Below are positions 1 to 7,159 of a DNA stretch of 64,000 nucleotides, in pieces. Within the stretch, counting starts at the first letter, position 1, and every line of letters begins with the position of its first letter. The translations under genes were made by a program, and so were the position numbers. The DNA is from Flavobacterium urocaniciphilum (lineage in GTDB: Bacteria > Bacteroidota > Bacteroidia > Flavobacteriales > Flavobacteriaceae): assembly GCF_900110615.1 (NCBI RefSeq), contig NZ_FOEI01000004.1, positions 1-64,000 on the forward strand, written 5' to 3'. Under the pieces are notes generated by a model that worked only from the letters and a program-made list of their open reading frames with translations, was not told the origin of the DNA and did no database searches.

Positions 1-3
1 GTG

Positions 4-35
4 CAAAGATAACATCTTTATTTTTTATAATCCAA
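4..35 (-). promoter_or_regulatory. Predicted promoter P2, tandem to P1, firing left
   Basis: The minus strand carries TATCTTTG (-7, at 4-11) with TTG at 33-35, a spacing of 21. The upstream block at 35-55 is almost identical to the one upstream of P1 (200-220), so the two promoters look like tandem duplicates. It would drive a gene to the left of the window, about 155 bases downstream of P1. Confidence 0.5.
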
Positions 36-159
36 ATCTTTTTTGAAGTTTTTTTAAAGTTTTTCGCTTTCGCCTTAAACTCAAACCCTTAAAGATTTAT
101 ATCACATTAAATAAAGAACTTCGCTTGTTGTGCGCTCAACTACTTGTTGATTGCGGGTG

Positions 160-189
160 CAAAAGTACCACCTTTTTTCAATTACGCAA
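160..189 (-). promoter_or_regulatory. Predicted promoter P1 (rRNA-type), firing left
   Basis: On the minus strand a TTG (-33, at 187-189) is followed after 19 bases by TACTTTTG (-7, at 160-167), an exact match to the Bacteroidetes consensus TTG-N19-TANNTTTG. An A/T-rich block at 200-220 lies upstream. From memory, rRNA operons of Flavobacterium have this style of promoter followed by GCACCCGC, which is present here. The driven gene is outside the window, so the rRNA assignment is inference. Confidence 0.65.
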
Positions 190-464
190 GCCTTTTTGCA
201 ATCTTTTTTGAAAGTTTTTTGTTAGATACACGTTTACAGGAAGTTAGAAACGAAAGTTTTTTGACGGCAAGATGGGAGATTGAAGCCGGAAGCTGGAAGT
301 ACTGATTTTACAGGTACTAATTTTACTACATTATTAGTCTTAACGTATTTTACAATACAACAATTTAGTCGTTATATAGACAGTAATGGAGGAAAAAATA
401 TAGAATATTGAACTTAGAACACTCAAAAATGAACTTAAAAATAGAAATACACATTAATATAGTC

Positions 465-542
465 TAGCCCTGGATGGAACGGCAGCGTATAATTTGGCAA
501 AAAACTTAGAAAAACCAATCCCGCAAAGCGACTTTAGAAGCT
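465..542 (+). repeat. Dispersed two-block element, copy 1
   Basis: A 5' block runs from TAGCCC (465-470) to GGCAGC (481-486). A 3' block runs from AAAGCGAC (525-532) to GAAGCT (537-542). The same blocks, with the same 22-base spacing inside the 5' block and a total length of 76 instead of 78, recur at 5230-5305. The middle parts differ. Similar short intergenic elements occur in many copies in Flavobacteriaceae as far as I recall; whether it is transcribed as an RNA is unknown. Confidence 0.6.
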
Positions 543-568
543 ATTGCGGGATTGTGAGGTTCTTTTTT
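516..568 (+). terminator. Inverted repeat with T run, terminator-like
   Basis: Perfect 11-bp arms CAATCCCGCAA (516-526) and TTGCGGGATTG (544-554) enclose a 17-base loop. A T6 run follows at 563-568. The left arm overlaps the 3' block of the dispersed element, so a plus-strand transcript of that element would end here. The permease gene converges from the right, but the T run is on the wrong side to serve it. Confidence 0.5.
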
Positions 569-608
569 GGCCAAAATATACCTATAGTGGAATACAGGAA
601 ATAGCTAC

Positions 609-1841
609 TTAATCAAATCGAAGAGCTTTTACTGGTGAAATTTTAGTTATTAAATAAGACGGAACTAATAATACAATTACACATATTAGTATAGTACCTA
701 CATTTAATAATAGTATATGAAGTAAATTTATATCGACTGGCGCAGTTGACACATAATAACTTTCTGGATTCAGTTTTACAATTTCGAATTGCTTTTGAAG
801 AAACAATAATAAAAGTGCAATTCCATTTCCCCATAACAATCCTCTTGAGATTAAATGAAACGCATTATACAAAAACACTTTTCGAACCGACCAGTTGTTT
901 GCTCCCAATGCTTTTAACATACCTATTAGTTGTGTGCGTTCTAAAATTAGAACCAAAAGAGCGACTATCATATTAATAGCTGCAACACCTATCATTATAA
1001 TAAGGATTACTAAAATATTAAAATCGAAAAGCTTTATCCATTCGAAAACACTAAAATACTTTTGAGAAATAGCCATACTATTAAATGTAGGCGGAATGCT
1101 TTTGTAGATTTCATCTGCACGTTGATCTAACAAAGTGAAGTCGTCTATAAAAACTTCATACGCTCCAACTTGATTAGGTTGCCATTTATTAATGCGTTGC
1201 AAATGTTCGATATTACCTATTATATATGAAGAATCGAATTCCTGAAAACCTGAATTATAAATACCCGCAATTTTAAATTTTCTAACGCTAGGCATTTTTC
1301 CTTGGTCTTTCATGAAAAAGGTATTGAAAGTATCACCTACTTTTAAATGCAAACGATTAGCAATAAACTGAGAGATTAAAACTTGATTGATATCACCATC
1401 CTTAAAAACAGGTAATTTCCCATCAACTAAAAACTCCGCTAAGTTATTCCATTGGTAACTTTTATCTACACCTTTAAATACAATTCCTTCAAATTCTGAC
1501 TTAGTACGAATTAATGCCCCTTTAGTTATAATAGGTTGCACATGTGTTACAAAATCGTTTTTCTTTAATTGATTTATTGATAATAATCGAGAGTCGATTG
1601 GTTCAGAAGTAATTTGCGATTGATTGTCGTCGAAATTAGAAATCACCACATGTCCGTTAAAGGCAGAAATTTTTTCACGAATTTTTTGTTGCAATCCGAT
1701 TCCTGTTGCCACAGACATAACCATCATAAGTATACTTAAAGCAATAGCTAAAATTGCAATTTTTATAATTGGAGAAGAAACACTACTTTTATAACTTTTA
1801 GAAGCGACTAGTCGTTTTGCAATAAAATATTCTAAATTCAA
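609..1841 (-). CDS. ABC transporter permease, LolE/FtsX type
   Basis: A 410-residue inner-membrane protein of the FtsX/LolC-LolE class. It has an N-terminal transmembrane segment (about residues 25-50), a large periplasmic MacB-type domain (about 55-265), then three C-terminal transmembrane helices. The helix after FNILVIL begins the FtsX domain. Such permeases work with an ATPase of the LolD family to release lipoproteins or move other envelope cargo; no ATPase is in the window, so the cargo is unknown. The start is a TTG at 1841, because a stop codon lies four codons upstream and homologs start MNLEYFIAKRL. The divergent NamZ-like gene begins only 11 bases away. Confidence 0.85.
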   Translation of the reverse strand: MNLEYFIAKRLVASKSYKSSVSSPIIKIAILAIALSILMMVMSVATGIGLQQKIREKISAFNGHVVISNFDDNQSQITSEPIDSRLLSINQLKKNDFVTHVQPIITKGALIRTKSEFEGIVFKGVDKSYQWNNLAEFLVDGKLPVFKDGDINQVLISQFIANRLHLKVGDTFNTFFMKDQGKMPSVRKFKIAGIYNSGFQEFDSSYIIGNIEHLQRINKWQPNQVGAYEVFIDDFTLLDQRADEIYKSIPPTFNSMAISQKYFSVFEWIKLFDFNILVILIIMIGVAAINMIVALLVLILERTQLIGMLKALGANNWSVRKVFLYNAFHLISRGLLWGNGIALLLLFLQKQFEIVKLNPESYYVSTAPVDINLLHILLLNVGTILICVIVLLVPSYLITKISPVKALRFD

Positions 1842-1852
1842 AATATATTCTT

Positions 1853-3073
1853 ATGAGATTTGAGTTCAAAAATACGGTTTTATTTTTTTTAATACTATTA
1901 TTTTCTTTTGGATGTGCCGCAAAAAAGAAGAACACTTCCACTCCTATATATAATGACACAAAAATAGTAGAAACAGATTCTAAAGACAAAGTTTTAAAAA
2001 CGGGTGCAGAAAACTATACTACCTATTTACCGTTATTAAAAAATAAAAGAGTTGGGATTGTTACTAACCCAACAGGAATTGTAGAAAACAATAAACATAT
2101 TGTTGACTTTTTATTAGAAAAACAAATCAATCTTTTAAAAATTTACGCTCCAGAACATGGTTTTAGAGGAATTGCTGATGCTGGTGAATTAATTAAAGAT
2201 GGAAAAGACAGTAAAACGAACTTACCAATTATTTCACTTTACGGAAATAACAAAAAACCAAAACCAGAACAATTAGCCGATATTGATGTGATGCTTTTCG
2301 ATATTCAAGATGTTGGGGCGAGATTTTACACCTATATATCTACATTACATTATGTAATGGAAGCTTGTGCAGAAAATAATATTGAATTAATTGTATTAGA
2401 CCGACCAAATCCGAATGGAACAATTGTAGATGGTCCGGTTTTAGAAAAAGAATTTACAAGTTTTGTGGGAATGCATCCTATTCCGGTTTTACATGGAATG
2501 ACAATTGGCGAATATGCTAAAATGATAAATGGTGAAAAATGGTTAACAAATGGTATTCAATGTAAATTGACTGTTATTCCGTGTACTAATTATAAAAGAG
2601 AAATGCCCTATAGTTTACCTGTAAAGCCATCTCCAAACTTACCAAATGATCAAGCAATTAATTTATATGCGAGTTTATGCTTTTTTGAAGGCACAAATGT
2701 GAGTGTTGGAAGAGGAACAGAAAAACAATTTCAAATTTATGGTTCACCTTTTTTAACTAATTTCAATTTTAGTTTTACTCCGATTTCAAATTTTGGAGCC
2801 AAAGAACCGATGCATAAAGATGTAGTATGTATAGGTGAAGATTTAACTAAAATTAAAAAAGTTACCCAACTTGAATTGAAATGGTTGATTAAAGCTTATG
2901 CAGACACTTCAGATAAATCGGTTTTCTTTAATGATTTCTTCACGAAACTTGCCGGCACAAAAAAACTACAAGAGCAAATTGTAAATGGTGTTTCGGAAAA
3001 AGAAATTAGAAAAAGCTGGGAAGATGGATTAATTGCCTTCAAACAAATGAGAAAGCAATATTTGATTTATTAG
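1853..3073 (+). CDS. namZ: DUF1343 lipoprotein, NamZ-type exo-beta-N-acetylmuramidase
   Basis: A 406-residue DUF1343 protein, the family that includes NamZ, which removes N-acetylmuramic acid from the ends of peptidoglycan fragments. Diagnostic stretches are YAPEHGFRG (about residues 102-110), LFDIQDVGARFYTY, LDRPNPNG and PVKPSPNLPN. The N-terminus is a lipoprotein signal with cleavage before Cys-21 (SFGC-AAKKK). The residues after the cysteine are basic, not acidic, so the protein probably faces the periplasm and serves wall recycling. It is transcribed away from the permease and stops just before a GC-rich hairpin at 3085-3102. Confidence 0.88.
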   Translation: MRFEFKNTVLFFLILLFSFGCAAKKKNTSTPIYNDTKIVETDSKDKVLKTGAENYTTYLPLLKNKRVGIVTNPTGIVENNKHIVDFLLEKQINLLKIYAPEHGFRGIADAGELIKDGKDSKTNLPIISLYGNNKKPKPEQLADIDVMLFDIQDVGARFYTYISTLHYVMEACAENNIELIVLDRPNPNGTIVDGPVLEKEFTSFVGMHPIPVLHGMTIGEYAKMINGEKWLTNGIQCKLTVIPCTNYKREMPYSLPVKPSPNLPNDQAINLYASLCFFEGTNVSVGRGTEKQFQIYGSPFLTNFNFSFTPISNFGAKEPMHKDVVCIGEDLTKIKKVTQLELKWLIKAYADTSDKSVFFNDFFTKLAGTKKLQEQIVNGVSEKEIRKSWEDGLIAFKQMRKQYLIY

Positions 3074-3084
3074 CCTCACCCCAA

Positions 3085-3102
3085 CCCTCTCTGAGGAGAG
3101 GG
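3085..3102. repeat. Short GC-rich inverted repeat between convergent genes
   Basis: CCCTCTC (3085-3091) pairs with GAGAGGG (3096-3102) around a TGAG loop. It sits in a wider stretch beginning CCTCACCCCAACCC (3074), unusually G+C-rich for this genome. CCTCACCCC-type palindromes occur as dispersed intergenic repeats in many bacteria. It lies between two converging genes and might act as a terminator, although there is no T run. Confidence 0.45.
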
Positions 3103-3131
3103 AGACTGGGCGAATATATTTTTATAAAAAT

Positions 3132-3629
3132 TTACAACGGCATTTTCTTTTTCATTTCCTCCACTATATTATAGGCAGCAGGACAAATGGCAACATTTTT
3201 CAAAGTCAGATTGGATATCTGCTGAAATTTTTGACGGTCGGTATGAGGGAATTCGCGACAAGCTTTTGGGCGAACATCATAAATCATGCAATAATTTTCA
3301 TGATCTAAAAAAGTACAAGGCACAGATTTTAAAACGTAGTCGTTATCTTCATCAATTCGAAGATATTGTTCTATAAATTGCTGTGGTTTTTGTTTGAAAT
3401 GTTTCGCTATTCTTTCAATATCCGCAGAAGTAAAAAGCGGTCCGGTTGTTTTACAACAATTGGCACATTCTAAACAATCGGTTTTTTTAAATTCGGCATC
3501 ATGTAAATCTTGCATTACATAATCTAAATTTTTGGGTGTTTTCTTTTTTAGCTTATCAAAATACTTTTTGTTTTCGTTATGCTTATCTTTGGCAAGTTTT
3601 TGTATTTCGTTTAAAGATGGTTTCAACAT
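3132..3629 (-). CDS. YkgJ-family cysteine cluster protein
   Basis: A 165-residue soluble protein of the YkgJ/CxxCxxCC family, thought to bind zinc or iron through clustered cysteines. The cysteine motif CLECANCC lies at about residues 54-61. It is followed by CTFLDHENYCMIYDVRPKAC (about 104-123), the usual second cluster, and a late cysteine in CPAAY. The N-terminal 40 residues are rich in lysine and probably helical. A TAACTTTG -7 element at 3650-3657 lies just upstream. The family has no proven biochemical role. Confidence 0.85.
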   Translation of the reverse strand: MLKPSLNEIQKLAKDKHNENKKYFDKLKKKTPKNLDYVMQDLHDAEFKKTDCLECANCCKTTGPLFTSADIERIAKHFKQKPQQFIEQYLRIDEDNDYVLKSVPCTFLDHENYCMIYDVRPKACREFPHTDRQKFQQISNLTLKNVAICPAAYNIVEEMKKKMPL

Positions 3630-3718
3630 AAAAGCTAAATTTAGAAATGCAAAGTTACAACATAAACTTTATTAACCTAAATTAGAGCGCAGATTGCTTC
3701 ATGCCTCGTAATGACAAC

Positions 3719-4420
3719 ATGAAAGATTTATTCGGACAAGCTATACTTGATTATCAAACTAATAATTTCCCAGAAAACTTACTTACAGAAACTAATATAT
3801 CTGAAGAAGATGAAATGGATGTAGCGTATTTATTTCGTTCTTTTGCCGAAATGCCAAAGATTGAGCAAAAAGCTTTACAATTGTGTAAAGGAAAAGTTTT
3901 AGATATTGGTTGTGGAGCGGGTAGTCATGCTTTATATCTACAAGAAAAAAATATAGATATTACTGCAATAGATATTTCTGAAAAAGCAATTGAAGCCTGT
4001 AAATTAAGAGGAATTGAAAAAGCTTATGTTCGTGATATACTAGATTATTCTGAAGAAAAATTTGATACGCTTTTACTTTTAATGAATGGAACAGGAATTT
4101 TTGGAAAATTGAATCAAATTTCGAAATACATGACACATTTGAAATCTATGTTAAATGAAGGTGGACAAATATTAATTGACAGTTCCGATTTGATTTACAT
4201 GTATGATCAAGATGAAGATGGCGCTTTTGAAATTCCTGCAACAGGATATTATGGCGAATTAACTTTTACCATTTCTTATAAAAATGAAACCGAAAAACCA
4301 TTTGATTGGTTATATTTAGATTATAATACCCTTCAAAACGCAGCACATGCTCATGGATTAAATTGTGAGTTAATAACTGAAGGCGAACATTTTGATTATT
4401 TAGCTCGACTTTCGTTCTAA
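3719..4420 (+). CDS. Class I SAM-dependent methyltransferase
   Basis: About 233 residues with a Rossmann-fold methyltransferase core. Motif I is VLDIGCGAGSHALYL and is followed by the acidic end of strand 2 in ITAIDISEKAIEAC. The substrate cannot be told from sequence. The frame is open from 3701, but the ATG at 3719 (MKDLFGQ) is preferred because small methyltransferases of this type begin there. The gene converges on queE, and a perfect 19-bp hairpin separates the two. Confidence 0.8.
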   Translation: MKDLFGQAILDYQTNNFPENLLTETNISEEDEMDVAYLFRSFAEMPKIEQKALQLCKGKVLDIGCGAGSHALYLQEKNIDITAIDISEKAIEACKLRGIEKAYVRDILDYSEEKFDTLLLLMNGTGIFGKLNQISKYMTHLKSMLNEGGQILIDSSDLIYMYDQDEDGAFEIPATGYYGELTFTISYKNETEKPFDWLYLDYNTLQNAAHAHGLNCELITEGEHFDYLARLSF

Positions 4421-4432
4421 ATTCCAAATAAA

Positions 4433-4476
4433 AAATTCCAAATCCCAAATTAGTAAAAATTTGGGATTTGGAATTT
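4433..4476. terminator. Bidirectional terminator, 19-bp perfect hairpin
   Basis: Arms 4433-4451 and 4458-4476 are perfect reverse complements of 19 bases around a 6-base loop (AGTAAA). The stem ends in AAATTCC and its complement, giving T-rich ends on both strands. It lies midway between the converging methyltransferase (ends 4420) and queE (ends 4498), so it can serve both. Confidence 0.75.
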
Positions 4477-4497
4477 GTGATTTTGAAGATTTCTATC

Positions 4498-5130
4498 TTA
4501 AGGTATATTTAAATACTTATGTGTTTGTAACGAAATTCTCCATTTTGGATTATTCATTACATAATCTATAATTAAAGGCGTCATTTCTTCTTTTTTACTC
4601 CATTCTGGTTGTAAAAACAAAATAGCATTTGAATTTGTTTTGGCTGCTTGTTCTTCGGCAAACATAAAATCATGTTTGTTATGAATGATCATTTTCAATT
4701 CATCTGCCATATCATATGCACTTTGAACCGGTAATTTAGTTTTCTTAGGTGATAAACAAAACCAATCCCATTCACCAGAAACTTCATAAGCACCAGAAGT
4801 TTCAATATGCACACGTAAATTATTTGCTTTTAATTCTGTAGTTAAAGGCAACATGTTCCAAGTTAAAGGTTCGCCACCTGTAACCACAACAGTTTCTGCA
4901 TATTTTTTTGCATTGGCAACAATATGTGAAATAGCTGTAGGTGGATGTAAATCGGCATTCCAACTTTCTTTCACATCACACCAATGGCAACCTACATCAC
5001 ATCCTCCTACTCGAATGAAGTATGCAGCGGTACCGGTATAAAATCCTTCTCCTTGAATAGTATAAAATTCTTCCATTAACGGAAGCATTTCACCTTTATC
5101 TACTTGTATTTGTATTTCTTTATTAAGCAT
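4498..5130 (-). CDS. queE: 7-carboxy-7-deazaguanine synthase (radical SAM)
   Basis: A 210-residue radical SAM enzyme that makes 7-carboxy-7-deazaguanine from 6-carboxytetrahydropterin in queuosine synthesis. The iron-sulfur motif CDVGCHWC (about residues 44-51, CxxxCxxC) follows EEFYTIQGEGFYTGTAAYFIR, typical of QueE. VVTGGEPLTWN gives the GGEP motif that contacts SAM. A later step of the same pathway, queA, is at 28431-29480, so the pathway is split here. A -7 element at 5151-5158 lies 20 bases upstream. Confidence 0.93.
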   Translation of the reverse strand: MLNKEIQIQVDKGEMLPLMEEFYTIQGEGFYTGTAAYFIRVGGCDVGCHWCDVKESWNADLHPPTAISHIVANAKKYAETVVVTGGEPLTWNMLPLTTELKANNLRVHIETSGAYEVSGEWDWFCLSPKKTKLPVQSAYDMADELKMIIHNKHDFMFAEEQAAKTNSNAILFLQPEWSKKEEMTPLIIDYVMNNPKWRISLQTHKYLNIP

Positions 5131-5150
5131 TTATATTTTTAAATAGTCTG

Positions 5151-5158
5151 CAAAGATA
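5151..5158 (-). promoter_or_regulatory. Predicted -7 element of queE
   Basis: The minus strand reads TATCTTTGCA, a match to TANNTTTG. No TTG lies at the expected -33 distance; that place is occupied by the heptamer array. Start of transcription would be near 5145, giving a leader of roughly 15 bases. Confidence 0.45.
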
Positions 5159-5164
5159 ATATAA

Positions 5165-5196
5165 AGTTAGAAGTTAGAAGTTAGAAGTTGGAAGTT
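5165..5196. repeat. Tandem heptamer array (AGTTAGA)
   Basis: Four full units and one partial unit of a 7-base repeat: AGTTAGA three times, then AGTTGGA, then AGTT. It lies immediately upstream of the queE -7 element. Related TTAGAAA arrays occur at 29495-29515 and 62545-62565. Confidence 0.75.
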
Positions 5197-5229
5197 TTTT
5201 GAAATGTGAAAATTGTTACGTCTGCTTTT

Positions 5230-5305
5230 TAGCCCAGATTAGAATGGCAGCTTGTTTGAAAGAAATGAGATAAAAACATTTTAAAAAAAGCGACCAGCGG
5301 AAGCT
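5230..5305 (+). repeat. Dispersed two-block element, copy 2
   Basis: The 5' block runs from TAGCCC (5230-5235) to GGCAGC (5246-5251). The 3' block runs from AAAGCGAC (5287-5294) to GAAGCT (5300-5305). Both blocks and their spacing match copy 1 at 465-542. The middle is unrelated, apart from being A/T-rich. This copy lacks the 11-bp inverted repeat of copy 1. Confidence 0.6.
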
Positions 5306-5401
5306 TATTTGCAAAATTTAGTTTTTACTTATTTATGAGAACAACTATAATGGAAAGCTGGACATAAGTGAAACAAATTGACGTAGTAAATAGCTCCAAA
5401 T

Positions 5402-5431
5402 AAAAAAACCGATAACTTTCGCTATCGGTTT
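5402..5431 (-). terminator. Terminator of the exbB-TPR operon
   Basis: AAACCGATA (5406-5414) pairs with TATCGGTTT (5423-5431) around an 8-base loop. On the minus strand the hairpin is followed by a T run. It lies 22 bases past the stop of the TPR gene, the last gene of the operon. Confidence 0.8.
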
Positions 5432-5453
5432 CTTACGTATTAACCTTTAAAAA

Positions 5454-7148
5454 TTATTTTTTCTTTAATACTGATAAAGATTCTGAAATATATTTATCAG
5501 TTGGATTTAATTTAGAAGCTTGTTCGAATGCTTCGATTGCTTTTGTTTTATCAGTTGCTGAATAACTAGAACCGATAAATGTATAAGCAGCAACTAAATT
5601 TTTCTTAACAGATTCTTTGCTTAATTCTGCTTCACCTTTTGCGTTTACTACACTAATATAACCTTCATAATCAGTTACAGCCACTTTTTTAGAAGCATCA
5701 GTATCAATTACACGGTTTAATTGTGCTTTTGAAAAATAAGCATCTTGTGTTGTAGCAGAAGCTTTAATTACTTCAGCAAATGCATTATTCGCTCTTTCAA
5801 ATTCAGCTGTAAATGCAGCTTTTTGTGCTGGAGTTTTATCCATTGTGTGGTACAACACTGAATTACCATAATAATAGTTATCTAATGTGTAAGATTTAGA
5901 TGCTGAATTTTTTAAAGCTAATTCTAATACTTTTGCAGCTTCAAAATATGCTTTTTGTTTGTATAATTTTACACCTAATTCACTGAACTCACCTCCTAAT
6001 TTAGGATCTAATTCTGATGCTTTTACTAAATCAGCTAAAGCTTCATTAAATCTATTAGCATTTGTAATAACTCCGTTTGCATCCATAGCACTAGCTAATT
6101 TTGCTTTACCTAAATAAGAGTAATCTCTACCTTTTACTTTTTTAGGCTCAGATTTAGCAATAAATTCATTGATAGCTTTAATTGCTGCTTCTGAATTTCC
6201 GTTTTCTAAAGAAGCATATCCTAAATAACGTAAAACTCTAGGATTTACTTTATCCATTTTTTGGATGGCTAATGCTTCAGCTTCTACACCTTTCCAATCT
6301 TTTGTTAAGATTAAGAAATCAGCATATTTCATTCTTGAATCTACAGAAGTATCTGTTAAACTCATATACTTTTTATAATTTTCTAATGCAGCAGTTGCTT
6401 TTTCTTGGAAGTTTGAATTTTTTCCAAAAGCCCAAGCTAAATTAGTCTCCGCCATTTCTCTGTAAGCAGGACCATAATTTGGATTTAAAGCCACAACATC
6501 TTTTAAAGCTTTCATAGCTTCTGGAAACGCTTGAGCATTTCTAGTAATAACAGCCAATTGTGTTTTAGCTCTATATAAAGTATTGTCTAATTCAAATGCT
6601 GTTCTATAAGCAACATAGGCATCATTTGTATTTTTATTTGCTAATTGTGCATCACCTAAAGCCAAATATGCTTGAGCAGATTTAGGGTCGTTTGTAACTG
6701 CTTTTTTAGCAGCCTCAACAGCTTTTGAAAAATCTGGATTTTCTGAATTTAAATAAGCACGAGAAATAAAAATTTGCTCTTCTACGTCTTTCTTTTTAGC
6801 ACTAGCTAAAGCAGAAGCAATATTCGCTTGCGCTTCTGTTTTATTTCCATTAATTAAATTAATATGTGCTAAACCAATTAAATTTAAATGACCAGCGTCT
6901 TTAGCATTTTTACCTTTTTCGAAATAAACTTTTGCAGAATCTTGTTTGTCTAATGCTAAATAAACTTGTCCTAAATAAAAGAAGTTTTTTCCTTTATCTG
7001 GTGATGTGTTTACCATACTTTTTAAAGTTTTTCTTGCATCAGAATATTTCTCTGCATCTATAGATTTTTTTACTTGCTCTAAATCTTGCGCATTAATTAC
7101 TGTTGCGGTAAACAATGTTGCAATACTTGCTAAATAAACTCTTTTCAT
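5454..7148 (-). CDS. Periplasmic tetratricopeptide-repeat protein
   Basis: A 564-residue protein with a Sec signal peptide (about residues 1-20, ending VINAQ) followed by many TPR helices through most of its length. The motif is clearest in NDPKSAQAYLALGDAQLANK, in NPNYGPAYREMAETNLA, and near the end in IEAFEQASKLNP. TPR arrays bind other proteins; the partner is not known. It is the last gene of an ExbBD-TonB operon, 11 bases past the PstS-like gene, which suggests a periplasmic part linked to energy transduction. It has no catalytic motif. Confidence 0.85.
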   Translation of the reverse strand: MKRVYLASIATLFTATVINAQDLEQVKKSIDAEKYSDARKTLKSMVNTSPDKGKNFFYLGQVYLALDKQDSAKVYFEKGKNAKDAGHLNLIGLAHINLINGNKTEAQANIASALASAKKKDVEEQIFISRAYLNSENPDFSKAVEAAKKAVTNDPKSAQAYLALGDAQLANKNTNDAYVAYRTAFELDNTLYRAKTQLAVITRNAQAFPEAMKALKDVVALNPNYGPAYREMAETNLAWAFGKNSNFQEKATAALENYKKYMSLTDTSVDSRMKYADFLILTKDWKGVEAEALAIQKMDKVNPRVLRYLGYASLENGNSEAAIKAINEFIAKSEPKKVKGRDYSYLGKAKLASAMDANGVITNANRFNEALADLVKASELDPKLGGEFSELGVKLYKQKAYFEAAKVLELALKNSASKSYTLDNYYYGNSVLYHTMDKTPAQKAAFTAEFERANNAFAEVIKASATTQDAYFSKAQLNRVIDTDASKKVAVTDYEGYISVVNAKGEAELSKESVKKNLVAAYTFIGSSYSATDKTKAIEAFEQASKLNPTDKYISESLSVLKKK

Positions 7149-7159
7149 TTTTAATTATT

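Larger units (their letters stand above)
1..608. other. Non-coding left edge with promoters and a repeat element
   Basis: No convincing coding frame lies here. The left 240 bases hold two Bacteroidetes-type promoters on the minus strand, each preceded by nearly the same A/T-rich block. Bases 240-460 are AT-rich with degenerate copies of heptamers such as TTAGAAA and nothing firm. Bases 465-568 hold a dispersed repeat element and an 11-bp inverted repeat followed by a T run. The permease gene ends at 609. Confidence 0.7.
5131..5453. other. Gap between queE and the TPR gene
   Basis: This 323-base gap holds four things: a TATCTTTG -7 element for queE (5151-5158), a heptamer array (5165-5196), the second copy of the dispersed two-block element (5230-5305), and the terminator of the TPR gene (5402-5431). 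No coding frame is convincing. Confidence 0.7.
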
